DNA from: Blautia sp. XA-2221
GTDB lineage: Bacteria; Bacillota; Clostridia; Lachnospirales; Lachnospiraceae
DNA: 64,000 bases
Reading direction: 5' to 3'
Assembly: GCF_028767025.1 (NCBI RefSeq)
Contig: NZ_JAJQXX010000001.1
Location: forward strand, 1-64,000
Part shown: positions 1-7,260 of the stretch, piece by piece
Numbering within the stretch: position 1 is the first letter of the stretch
Layout of the letters: each line of letters opens with the position of its first letter
The notes under the pieces: generated by a model
Told to the model about the DNA's origin: nothing
Seen by the model: the letters and a program-made list of their open reading frames with translations, nothing else
The model's database searches: none
Position numbers and translations under genes: made by a program

Positions 1-68
1 ATAGCAGAAGTTTGCCGACGGGTTTCATAACCCCATTGGTGCCTTTTGCAGAAAGGCGGATTATAATT

Positions 69-827
69 ATGATAAAAATTATGATGCACGGATGCTGTGG
101 ACATATGGGTCAGGTAATTTCAGAGCTTGTGGAAAAGGATCCGGAGGCAGAGATCGTTGCCGGAGTTGACATCGCAGATAAAGGCAATACTTCTTATCCG
201 GTGTATACAGATCTTTCTGTCTGTCAGGAAGATGTGGACGTTGTGATTGATTTTTCTTCTGCAAAGGCAGTTGATGCGCTTCTTGACTACTGTGGAGAAA
301 GGAAACTTCCTCTGGTTCTGTGTACAACAGGACTCAGCGAGGAGCAGCTGGCTAAGGTGGAAGAAACTGCAAAAAAAACAGCAGTGCTGAAATCTGCAAA
401 TATGTCTCTTGGGATCAATACTCTTTTGAAATTAATCCAGGATGCAGCAAAGGTTCTGGCAACAGCCGGATTTGACATGGAGATTGTGGAACGTCACCAT
501 CGTCTGAAGCTGGATGCGCCAAGCGGAACAGCTCTTGCTCTGGCAGACAGTCTGAACGAGGCCATGGGAAATGAATATCACTATGTTTATGACCGCAGCC
601 AGAAGAGAGAAATGCGTTCTGATAAGGAAATTGGTATTTCTGCTGTACGCGGAGGAACAATTGTAGGAGATCATGAGGTGATTTTTGCAGGTCCGGATGA
701 AGTGATCGAATTTAAACATACGGCATATTCAAAGGCTGTATTTGGAAAAGGCGCTGTTGAGGCAGCTAAATTCCTGGCAGGAAAGCCGGCCGGCCGTTAT
801 GATATGGCAGATGTGATAGAAGGATAA
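69..827 (+). CDS. dapB: 4-hydroxy-tetrahydrodipicolinate reductase
   Basis: Reduces 4-hydroxy-tetrahydrodipicolinate with NAD(P)H in the diaminopimelate/lysine pathway; cytosolic. The 252-residue product has the usual family length. It shows the N-terminal dinucleotide-binding loop GCCGHMG at residues 8-14 and the catalytic/substrate segment ERHHRLK (141-147) followed by DAPSGT (149-154). I start at the ATG at 69, preceded by AAAGGCGG; an in-frame ATG at 12 would add 19 residues before the Rossmann strand and has no ribosome binding site. Clostridial dapB usually follows dapA, but too little upstream sequence is present (bases 1-68) to tell which gene ends there. A strong terminator follows. 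Confidence 0.96.
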   Translation: MIKIMMHGCCGHMGQVISELVEKDPEAEIVAGVDIADKGNTSYPVYTDLSVCQEDVDVVIDFSSAKAVDALLDYCGERKLPLVLCTTGLSEEQLAKVEETAKKTAVLKSANMSLGINTLLKLIQDAAKVLATAGFDMEIVERHHRLKLDAPSGTALALADSLNEAMGNEYHYVYDRSQKREMRSDKEIGISAVRGGTIVGDHEVIFAGPDEVIEFKHTAYSKAVFGKGAVEAAKFLAGKPAGRYDMADVIEG

Positions 828-833
828 ATAAGT

Positions 834-876
834 AAGGCAGGACAAGTGCTGAAAAGCATAAGTCCTGCCTTTTTTG
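834..876 (+). terminator. Intrinsic terminator after dapB
   Basis: A perfect 10-bp stem (AAGGCAGGAC at 834-843 with GTCCTGCCTT at 862-871) is followed by a T run. It starts 7 bases after the dapB stop. Confidence 0.9.
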
Positions 877-960
877 GGAAATTTTTCCGGCATAAAAATA
901 AAAAAAATACGCATATTACCTGTATGAGCTATAAAAACCCAAGAAAAGGAGACAATCAGT

Positions 961-1458
961 ATGAAAAACGTCAAAAAGGTCATTACAGGTATAATGCTTA
1001 TGCTGGCATTAAGTGTATTTACTGCCTGCGGGGAACGAACAGGCAATAATGCAGACGAAACAAATACGGCGAAAGACAATGTTATGGACAATGGAAACAG
1101 AGAGAACAACAGGAATGACAGGAAGGATGCAGCGCCGGGTGCTGACAAAACAGATGACAATATGACAGATAACAATGGAACATCTGCGGATACAAACACA
1201 AAGAATGACAATATTGCGTCTGAAAATAACGCAGCTGACGACAACACTGTTGCAGGTGAAAATAATACAGTAAATGACAACGCGGCAGACAACAACAGAG
1301 AAAACACTGCAGACGGCATGGCAGATCAGAACACTGACAGAAACAATGACACAGTTTCCGGTGAACTGGGAAACAGTGTAAGGGATCTGGGCGAAGGCGT
1401 TGGCAATGCTGTAGAAGATGTAGGTGACGCAGTGGGAAATGCTGCAAAAGGAAGATAG
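961..1458 (+). CDS. Asn/Asp-rich putative lipoprotein
   Basis: Function unknown. The 165-residue product starts with a basic, hydrophobic signal (residues 1-22) ending in SVFTAC, a plausible lipobox with the lipidated Cys at about residue 23. The rest is a low-complexity hydrophilic tail dominated by Asn, Asp, Thr and Ala up to about residue 130, and it ends in a Gly/Val/Asp-rich segment (ELGNSVRDLGEGVGNAVEDVG) of amphipathic heptad-like pattern. Such composition suggests a flexible, surface-anchored protein. AAAAGGAG precedes the ATG at a good distance. It sits alone between the dapB terminator and a TetR gene. Long ORFs on the opposite strand here are a by-product of the low-complexity composition. 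Confidence 0.8.
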   Translation: MKNVKKVITGIMLMLALSVFTACGERTGNNADETNTAKDNVMDNGNRENNRNDRKDAAPGADKTDDNMTDNNGTSADTNTKNDNIASENNAADDNTVAGENNTVNDNAADNNRENTADGMADQNTDRNNDTVSGELGNSVRDLGEGVGNAVEDVGDAVGNAAKGR

Positions 1459-1492
1459 TCCTGCGGATTTGAAAAGCTGAAAAAGTTTTATA

Positions 1493-1521
1493 TTGCACTG
1501 GAAATAAAATCGTATTATGAT
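1493..1521 (+). promoter_or_regulatory. Candidate sigma-A promoter
   Basis: TTGCAC (1493-1498), a 17-base spacer and TATGAT (1516-1521). Inferred from the match to consensus only. Confidence 0.45.
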
Positions 1522-1591
1522 AACAGAATAAAAATCCGGATTGCAGCGACTGCCATACAAAGACATGCTGATACAGGACAGAAACAATAGC

Positions 1592-1610
1592 TGTAGGAGC
1601 ATGTCCTACA
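1592..1610. promoter_or_regulatory. Inverted repeat, candidate TetR operator
   Basis: TGTAGGA (1592-1598) and TCCTACA (1604-1610) form a perfect 7-bp dyad around GCATG. Its place between the candidate promoter and a TetR-family gene suggests an autoregulatory operator. A hairpin role in the leader RNA is the alternative. Confidence 0.4.
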
Positions 1611-1766
1611 TAGAAAAAGACTACACGTTGAAATTATTTTCTGTAAAAAGGAAGAACAGGATATCAGAAGCTCATACTGTACCAGAAAGAGGGCAGAACC
1701 TGTACGTTTTTCCGTTGGTTCGGGATAAAACAGCCACATAGGGGCAAGATGTGGGAAGGAGGAATT

Positions 1767-2339
1767 ATGTCAACAATGACAAAGAGAGCCCTTGCGGACG
1801 CTCTCAAAAAAATGATGGAAAAGAAGCCTCTTTCCAGGATCACTGTAACAGATCTTGCAGAGGTTTGTGAGATCAACAGGCATACATTTTATTATCATTT
1901 CAGAGATATTTATGATCTTGTGGAATGGATTTATCGCAGCGAGGTGGAAAAAGCAATCACAGGAGACGGACTTCCTGAAAGCTGGGAGGAGCGATTTCGG
2001 CGATTTTTTGCCTATGCACAGGAAAATAAAAAATTTATTATGAGTACTTATGCATCGGTTCAGAAAGAGTACCTTTTGAAATTTATGTATACATATATCG
2101 TTAAAATTATCAGTCACATCTTAGATGAGGCGTCAGACGGAATCACGGTTGCTCCTGAAAAACGTAAATTTATCACAGATTTTTATACCTATGCATTTGA
2201 GGGAATTATATTTTCATGGGTAAGAGACGGAATGGAACAGGATCCTGAGGAACTGATCCAGATGCTGGGGATTATTATTATGAGGGGAAATGGAGAAGCT
2301 TCTCTTTTACGAATTCTGGAAACAGAAAACGGATCTTAA
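1767..2339 (+). CDS. TetR/AcrR-family regulator, DhaS-like
   Basis: A 190-residue transcriptional regulator. Residues 1-50 form the TetR DNA-binding domain (VTDLAEVCEINRHTFYYHF is the recognition helix region), and the helical C-terminal half resembles the DhaS/TetR_C_7 type. I place the start at the ATG at 1767, which follows AAGGAGG at 1756-1762; an upstream in-frame ATG at 1749 lies before that ribosome binding site. A terminator follows, so it is probably a separate unit from the next gene. The adjacent radical SAM gene is the obvious candidate target, together with its own promoter. The ligand is not predictable from sequence. Confidence 0.9.
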   Translation: MSTMTKRALADALKKMMEKKPLSRITVTDLAEVCEINRHTFYYHFRDIYDLVEWIYRSEVEKAITGDGLPESWEERFRRFFAYAQENKKFIMSTYASVQKEYLLKFMYTYIVKIISHILDEASDGITVAPEKRKFITDFYTYAFEGIIFSWVRDGMEQDPEELIQMLGIIIMRGNGEASLLRILETENGS

Positions 2340-2365
2340 TAAAAATATATTTTTGGACAGATAGG

Positions 2366-2401
2366 GGACAGTGGTAAAAAATTAAACACTGTCCTGTTTT
2401 T
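2366..2401 (+). terminator. Intrinsic terminator after TetR gene
   Basis: GGACAGTG (2366-2373) pairs with CACTGTCC (2387-2394), followed by TGTTTTTG. Confidence 0.85.
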
Positions 2402-2502
2402 GTTTATAGAAAAAATCATGCAGGAGAATATAATGTATTTATGAACAAAAGGAAAAGCATGATTGACCAGGCGCAGTAAGCGCTGTAAGGAGGAGTTTTC
2501 AG

Positions 2503-3882
2503 ATGAACAGGGTGACACACGCAGCAGGAAGAAAGGTATTTGCCAGAATTATAGATCATGAGCTCAGTCAGATAAGCAGGAACCGGGAACAGGCTTATGA
2601 AAAAATTCTTGATACTGCTCAGAAGTATATGGATGAATTTAATCTGGGTATTAACTGGGAGTATCTGAGGAGAGTGACCTTAAATCAGGGATATACGCTG
2701 AATACATATATAAATTCTATGGTTGATCAGCTTCATCCAAATGTACTGAAAACAACTCTTCTGAATCTGGGATATGAAGCATTTTATAATGGAACAAAGA
2801 CAATCCGTGAGATGCGTAAAGTCCATAACTGCAATATCCCCTGGATCATTCTGATGGATCCTACAAGTGCCTGCAATCTGCATTGTACCGGATGCTGGGC
2901 AGCGGAATATGGAAATAAGCTGAATCTGAGCTTTGATGAAATGGATTCCGTGATCACCCAGGGAAAAGAGTTGGGAATTTATTTTTATATGCTCACAGGA
3001 GGAGAGCCTCTTGTCCGCAAAAAAGATGTGATTGCTCTTTGCAAAAAACATAATGACTGCGTATTTCTTGCATATACCAACGGTACACTGGTTGATGAAG
3101 AACTGTGCCGTCAGATGCAGGAGGCCGGAAATCTGTTTCTTGCCCTGAGTTTGGAAGGAAAACCGGAGGTAAATGATCTTCGCCGGGGCAAGGGCGTTTA
3201 CGGAAAAGTTATGCACGCCATGGATCTTCTGAAAGAAAATGGTCTGGTATTCGGAACGTCCATCTGCTATACCAGTCAGAATATTGAAAGTGTTACCAGT
3301 GATGAATTTATTCAGATGCTTGTGGAAAAAGGCTGCAGATATTCTCTGTATTTCCATTATATGCCAGTTGGAAATGAGGCTTCACCTGAACTGCTTCCTA
3401 CAGTAGAACAGAGAACTTATATGCATGACAGGGTAAGAGAGATCAGAAATATGGAACATGGTCCCGGACTTTTTACCATGGATTTCCAGAATGACGGTGA
3501 GTTTGTAGGCGGCTGTATTGCAGGAGGAAGAAATTACTTCCATATTAATGCAAACGGTGATGCAGAGCCTTGCGTATTTATCCATTATTCCAATGGAAAC
3601 ATCAGGGAGAATACAATTCTTGAAATACTGAAACAGCCGCTGTTTATGGCTTATCACAATAATCAGCCGTTTAACGACAATATGCTCCGTCCATGTCCGA
3701 TGCTGGAAAATCCGGAAATCCTTCAGAAACTTGTAGAAGAATCCGGCGCACATTCCACGGATCTTCAGTCACCGGAAACACCGGAACACCTTTGCGGAAA
3801 ATGTGTGGAATATGCAAAGAAATGGGCTCCGGAGGCAGAGCGGCTCTGGAAAGAAACACAGGAGAAGAAAGCTTCCAGATAA
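2503..3882 (+). CDS. Radical SAM protein with SPASM-like C-terminus
   Basis: A 459-residue radical S-adenosylmethionine enzyme of unknown substrate. An N-terminal helical region of about 110 residues precedes the radical SAM barrel. The [4Fe-4S] motif is CNLHCTGC (Cys124, 128, 131), followed by the GGEP-type motif TGGEP. Further cysteines in the last third (GGCIAGG, EPCVF, RPCPM, CGKC) suggest auxiliary cluster ligands as in SPASM-type proteins. TAAGGAGGAG precedes the ATG. There is no peptide precursor gene nearby, so a RiPP maturase role has no support here. A small-molecule or lipid substrate is possible, and the neighbouring TetR regulator may control it. Confidence 0.88.
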   Translation: MNRVTHAAGRKVFARIIDHELSQISRNREQAYEKILDTAQKYMDEFNLGINWEYLRRVTLNQGYTLNTYINSMVDQLHPNVLKTTLLNLGYEAFYNGTKTIREMRKVHNCNIPWIILMDPTSACNLHCTGCWAAEYGNKLNLSFDEMDSVITQGKELGIYFYMLTGGEPLVRKKDVIALCKKHNDCVFLAYTNGTLVDEELCRQMQEAGNLFLALSLEGKPEVNDLRRGKGVYGKVMHAMDLLKENGLVFGTSICYTSQNIESVTSDEFIQMLVEKGCRYSLYFHYMPVGNEASPELLPTVEQRTYMHDRVREIRNMEHGPGLFTMDFQNDGEFVGGCIAGGRNYFHINANGDAEPCVFIHYSNGNIRENTILEILKQPLFMAYHNNQPFNDNMLRPCPMLENPEILQKLVEESGAHSTDLQSPETPEHLCGKCVEYAKKWAPEAERLWKETQEKKASR

Positions 3883-3905
3883 ATATAAAGTTTTTAGTCT
3901 TAAAG

Positions 3906-3962
3906 AATACAGGTATCTTGAAATCCGAAATATCAGGATGGAAAAGAGCCTGTATTTTTTGC
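3906..3962 (+). terminator. Intrinsic terminator after radical SAM gene
   Basis: AATACAGG (3906-3913) pairs with CCTGTATT (3949-3956) and runs into TTTT. The loop is long and has some internal pairing. Confidence 0.65.
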
Positions 3963-4074
3963 TTTATTTTGGTGGTTCCATTTTGGAGATATTTGTATTA
4001 GAATAAATGATAAGGAAGTCGTACAAATGCGGCAGAGCATGATATAAGACACAAAATGAGGATTGGAGAAATAT

Positions 4075-4851
4075 ATGAAGGTTGTAATTCTGGCAGGAGG
4101 ATTTGGGACAAGGATCAGTGAGGAAAGCCATCTGAAACCGAAGCCCATGATTGAAATAGGTGAGAAGCCGATTTTGTGGCACATTATGAAACTGTACTCT
4201 CAATATGGATTTCATGAGTTTGTAATCTGCTGTGGTTATAAGCAGCATGTGATCAAGGAGTGGTTTGCGGACTACTATCTGCATAACAGTAATATTACCT
4301 TTGATTTTACCCAGGAAAACAAAATGATCGTTCACAATAATGTCCTTGAGCCGTGGAAAGTAACTCTGGTAGATACCGGACTGAATACCATGACCGGAGG
4401 AAGGATAAAAAGAGTCAGAGAATACCTGGATGGGGATACTTTCATGCTGACTTATGGCGACGGCGTTGCAGATATTAATCTGAAGGAACTTCTGGATTAT
4501 CACAGATCTCATGGCAAAATGGCTACGATCACAGCAGCTCAGCCGGGAGGTCGTTTTGGAATTCTGGATATCTGCGAAGATGGAAGTATTACCAATTTTA
4601 AAGAAAAGAAAAAAGAGGACGGAGGCTGGATCAACGCAGGATTTATGGTTCTGGAACCGGGGATCCTGGATCTGATCGAAGGCGACGATACAGTATTTGA
4701 AAAGGAACCTTTGGTAGAGGCTGCCCGGAGAGGTGAACTTAACGCATACCGTCATAAGGGCTTCTGGCAGTGTATGGACACATTAAGAGAAAAGAATCTT
4801 CTGGAAGAGCTATGGCAGAATGGACAGGCTCCCTGGAAGATCTGGGAATAA
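4075..4851 (+). CDS. rfbF: Glucose-1-phosphate cytidylyltransferase
   Basis: Predicted to form CDP-glucose from CTP and glucose-1-phosphate, the first step towards CDP-linked deoxysugars for surface polysaccharides. The 258-residue product opens with the nucleotidyltransferase loop LAGGFGTR (residues 6-13) and KPKPMIEIG, and carries RfbF-like features (CCGYKQHVIKEWF, GDGVAD, GFWQCMDT). The ATG at 4075 is preferred over an in-frame TTG at 4063 because the protein begins exactly at the beta strand that leads into the loop. The usual partner, CDP-glucose 4,6-dehydratase (RfbG), is not in the window, so the gene is an orphan here. A small BFD-like gene follows 23 bases later. Confidence 0.9.
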   Translation: MKVVILAGGFGTRISEESHLKPKPMIEIGEKPILWHIMKLYSQYGFHEFVICCGYKQHVIKEWFADYYLHNSNITFDFTQENKMIVHNNVLEPWKVTLVDTGLNTMTGGRIKRVREYLDGDTFMLTYGDGVADINLKELLDYHRSHGKMATITAAQPGGRFGILDICEDGSITNFKEKKKEDGGWINAGFMVLEPGILDLIEGDDTVFEKEPLVEAARRGELNAYRHKGFWQCMDTLREKNLLEELWQNGQAPWKIWE

Positions 4852-4874
4852 AATAAAAAGAAAGGAGGCAGGAT

Positions 4875-5060
4875 ATGAAGCGGGAAAAAGAGGCATGTCA
4901 TTGCAAAAATATTACTTATGGAATGATCGAGGACGCTGTGAAGTCAGGAGCATCCAGTTATGAGGAAGTCCAGAAACTTACCGGATTCGGAACCGGATGC
5001 GGCAAGTGCAGGGATTTTATCCGCTGTTTGGTTCGTGATATTCTGGAAGAAAATCAGTAA
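4875..5060 (+). CDS. BFD-like [2Fe-2S]-binding protein
   Basis: A 61-residue protein that is essentially one bacterioferritin-associated-ferredoxin-type domain. The ligand set is C-x-C near the start (ACHCKN) and C-x2-C later (GCGKC), joined by a short helical stretch. Stand-alone versions in clostridia are thought to act as small electron-transfer or iron-sensing proteins; the partner cannot be told from this locus. AAAGGAGG lies just before the ATG, and the gene is probably co-transcribed with rfbF. Confidence 0.85.
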   Translation: MKREKEACHCKNITYGMIEDAVKSGASSYEEVQKLTGFGTGCGKCRDFIRCLVRDILEENQ

Positions 5061-5074
5061 AATAAGAATCATAA

Positions 5075-5127
5075 AAAGAGTACAGACAACTCTCAGTATC
5101 TGAGAAATCTGTACTCTTTGTTTTTTA
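5075..5127. terminator. Bidirectional terminator between BFD-like and FUSC genes
   Basis: An 11-bp stem, AAGAGTACAGA with TCTGTACTCTT, is flanked by A and T runs. It lies between convergent genes. Confidence 0.85.
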
Positions 5128-5130
5128 TGC

Positions 5131-6186
5131 TTATGCGCAGGATGCGGAAGCTGTAAAACGATCCAGAACCCTGCTGCTGAGTTTTTCGAATAACTGTCCG
5201 TAAACGGAGCCCAGAATATTGTTGAGGATACGGAAAAGAATTGCTCCGGGAAGTCCGAGGAAACTTGTTGCAATAGCCATTGCTCCAAGAGAATTAAATA
5301 CTGCCTGCCATTTATAGGAAGCAGAAAGTCCTACGCCCACGCCCCCGATCATACCGATATAAGGTAAAATGGAAGGTGAAAACAGAAGGTACAGGGCAAG
5401 GAAAACAACCCCGCCGATTAGATTTCCCGGAATACGGCCCTTTACACGATATCTCAGATCATCACGGAACGGCATAAGTACGGACATGGCTGCAATTCCA
5501 ATCCACATACATCTCGGGATATGGAGAAGTCCTCCAAAAAAGATTGCTGTAGAAACACCAAAAGTTACTGTGAGCTGCCAACGTGTACGAAGAGAATTCA
5601 CGCGAAATTCTTTCAGAACATCAATCAGAGTTCTTTTGTATGGAATTTTACGGTGATTTCTGTAAAATACGATTCCGGTCAGCAGAGCTCCCACGCCGAT
5701 AGCTGCCAGTCTGAGCAGATAATTTTTTCCGGAAGTATCATAACCATAAAGAAGGAGATAGCCAAGGACAATAGTGGAGTGGTTGGCCATCATTACATTG
5801 TGACAGCCAAGAAGAAGAAGGAGAAAGATGCATATCACATTGATAAGCAGTTCACCCAGGAGTCCGGCCATATTTGCAAGTCTTGGTCCAAATGCCAGAA
5901 TAGCAAAGATAATTGCCATGGATGTGAGGGAACCTGTCATCTTCATTCCAAAATCTGCATGTCGGAAAACCATAACACAAAGAAGGATAATAACACCTAC
6001 AATGCTGTTGTCATCTCCAAAAATTTTGCCATATGCCGTAACAAAGGCCACGCAGAATACCATAGTAATAAAAATCTTAAACAGATAAACAAATGTGTGA
6101 CGTAGTTTTTCACGGGAATCAGTGCAGTTCTTGATAAGTGCTTTTGAACCCGCCTGATTTAACTGAAGTTCCTGATAAAATGTCAT
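5131..6186 (-). CDS. FUSC-family membrane protein
   Basis: A 351-residue integral membrane protein with two sets of hydrophobic helices (about residues 30-175 and 205-320), the FUSC/aromatic acid exporter-like architecture. It lacks the large cytoplasmic extensions of the YccS and AaeB types. FUSC proteins are linked to export of aromatic acids or similar compounds; the substrate here is unknown. A good AAAGGAG site precedes the ATG on the minus strand. It lies downstream of the Rnf-like operon, but a hairpin terminator and a 15-base repeat tract separate them, so it is probably its own unit. Confidence 0.85.
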   Translation of the reverse strand: MTFYQELQLNQAGSKALIKNCTDSREKLRHTFVYLFKIFITMVFCVAFVTAYGKIFGDDNSIVGVIILLCVMVFRHADFGMKMTGSLTSMAIIFAILAFGPRLANMAGLLGELLINVICIFLLLLLGCHNVMMANHSTIVLGYLLLYGYDTSGKNYLLRLAAIGVGALLTGIVFYRNHRKIPYKRTLIDVLKEFRVNSLRTRWQLTVTFGVSTAIFFGGLLHIPRCMWIGIAAMSVLMPFRDDLRYRVKGRIPGNLIGGVVFLALYLLFSPSILPYIGMIGGVGVGLSASYKWQAVFNSLGAMAIATSFLGLPGAILFRILNNILGSVYGQLFEKLSSRVLDRFTASASCA

Positions 6187-6309
6187 AAAAACGCTCCTTT
6201 CTGCTGAATTATCGGGGAGGAATTATATCATTCAGAAAGAGGTTTGTCAAATGATATTTTTGTGTCCGTTTTGTAAAAAAAGAAAATACCTTGCGTATGT
6301 ACAACGGAT

Positions 6310-6453
6310 ATGCTGCTGAAAAACTATCGGATAGAAGCAGAGAATGAGATAAAAGAGAACGAAATAAAAGAGAATGAGATAAAAGAGAATGAAATAAAAG
6401 AGAACGAGATAAAAGAGAATGAAATAAATAAGAAAGCTCCCGAAGATCCATAG
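6310..6453 (+). CDS. Candidate micro-ORF encoding an ENEIK repeat peptide
   Basis: A 47-codon ORF (ATG at 6310, TAG at 6451) translates to a short leader, MLLKNYRIEA, six units of ENEIK or near-ENEIK, and KAPEDP. The repeat units differ from one another only at synonymous third positions (AAT/AAC and GAG/GAA) until the last unit. The hairpin at 6435-6469 with a T run ends just after the ORF. Against coding: there is no clear ribosome binding site before the ATG and no recognisable homologue. The peptide would be a highly charged helix. I treat it as a candidate only. Confidence 0.3.
   Translation: MLLKNYRIEAENEIKENEIKENEIKENEIKENEIKENEINKKAPEDP
6341..6430. repeat. 15-bp tandem repeat, six units
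   Basis: Six consecutive 15-base units of the form AGAAYGARATAAAAG, with the last unit slightly degenerate. It is not a CRISPR because there are no spacers. It lies between the Rnf-like operon terminator and the FUSC promoter region. Confidence 0.9.
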
Positions 6454-6476
6454 ATGGAATTCGGGAGCTGATTTTT
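6435..6476. terminator. Terminator of Rnf-like operon, bidirectional
   Basis: AGCTCCCGAA (6435-6444) pairs with TTCGGGAGCT (6460-6469). A T run follows on the plus strand and a T-rich tract on the minus strand. Confidence 0.75.
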
Positions 6477-7242
6477 AATAAATGCTCAGTATCATATAGA
6501 TAAATCCTGCTGCCAGCATGTCTACAGGAAGACCACGGAAAGCTTTTCCGGTGCGGGCAAATTTTAAGGTCCGTTTTACTGAAAGGAACAGGACAACAGG
6601 AACAATGATGCTCCATAAAGTTCCGGGAAGACCGCTGAAGCTTTCCACTGTAAAGGGGTGGAACATGATAAAAGCGGGAATAGCCGGGAACAGGCTGTTC
6701 ATTCCTTTGCAGTCTTTTTTCAGGATTCCATTTGTAAATGCCAGTACAAGACCTGCTGCCAGGAATGCAAAAATTGTCTGCTGGAAGGCCTTTGACTGGA
6801 AGGATGCTGTCAGGAGTGTGTTTCCGAAAATGTTTCCGCTTCCCATGAATTCACGGAATATGGCAAGCAGGATCCACAGTCCCCAGGCAATGGCTGACTC
6901 CCAGAGGAGTTCGCCGTATTCAGCTTCTGTATTGCCGGAGAGAGCGTGTCTGGCGCACAGAAGACCTACAAGAAATACCATGATCCAAAGCTCTGTTGTC
7001 AGTGCAGTTCCGAGAACCGCAAAGCCCACCAGAAAGGCTGAGGCGCAGACAGAGCCGGAGGCAATATATACACAGAGCTGAAGGCTCCATGCAGGAACAG
7101 CTTTTTCCAGGAGATTTTTCAGCAACTCTGCAAACACAGAGGTAAAAATCACCAGGATTCCGGCTGCAAAGGCTTCCTTCATTCCTGCGGAAAAAAGAAT
7201 GATTCCCAGGGCAAAGGCTTCTGCCGGATATCTTAATTTCAT
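6475..7242 (-). CDS. RnfE/RnfA-like membrane subunit
   Basis: A 255-residue, highly hydrophobic protein that closes the Rnf-like operon. The central part resembles RnfE/NqrD: a helix pattern and the segment FREFMGSGNIFG match the IREILGSGTLFG-type motif of RnfE. In canonical RnfA/RnfE pairs, one Cys per subunit near the first and third helices binds a shared membrane [2Fe-2S]. Here the first-helix region (ALGIILFSAG) has no Cys, while the later one (GLLCARHAL) does. That comparison is by eye. No separate rnfA gene is present, and the protein is longer than the roughly 200-residue norm. A GGAGG site precedes the start, 18 bases after rnfG. Confidence 0.75.
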   Translation of the reverse strand: MKLRYPAEAFALGIILFSAGMKEAFAAGILVIFTSVFAELLKNLLEKAVPAWSLQLCVYIASGSVCASAFLVGFAVLGTALTTELWIMVFLVGLLCARHALSGNTEAEYGELLWESAIAWGLWILLAIFREFMGSGNIFGNTLLTASFQSKAFQQTIFAFLAAGLVLAFTNGILKKDCKGMNSLFPAIPAFIMFHPFTVESFSGLPGTLWSIIVPVVLFLSVKRTLKFARTGKAFRGLPVDMLAAGFIYMILSIY

Positions 7243-7260
7243 AGTGATTCCTCCGTTTTC

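Larger units (their letters stand above)
1459..1766. other. Intergenic leader upstream of TetR gene
   Basis: This 308-base gap has no convincing gene. It contains a candidate promoter (1493-1521) and a 19-base inverted repeat (1592-1610), both listed separately. If that promoter is used, the TetR transcript has a leader of roughly 240 bases. Confidence 0.5.

Noticed and set aside
1-68. 3' end of dapA
   Set aside because: Expected by synteny, but too few codons are present to identify the frame; two different frames have a stop here.
729-1602. Overlapping long minus-strand open frames
   Set aside because: They are antisense to the Asn/Asp-rich lipoprotein and dapB. The low-complexity composition removes stop codons on the opposite strand.
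6341-6430. CRISPR-like array
   Set aside because: Contiguous 15-base units with no spacers and no cas genes; it is a simple tandem repeat.
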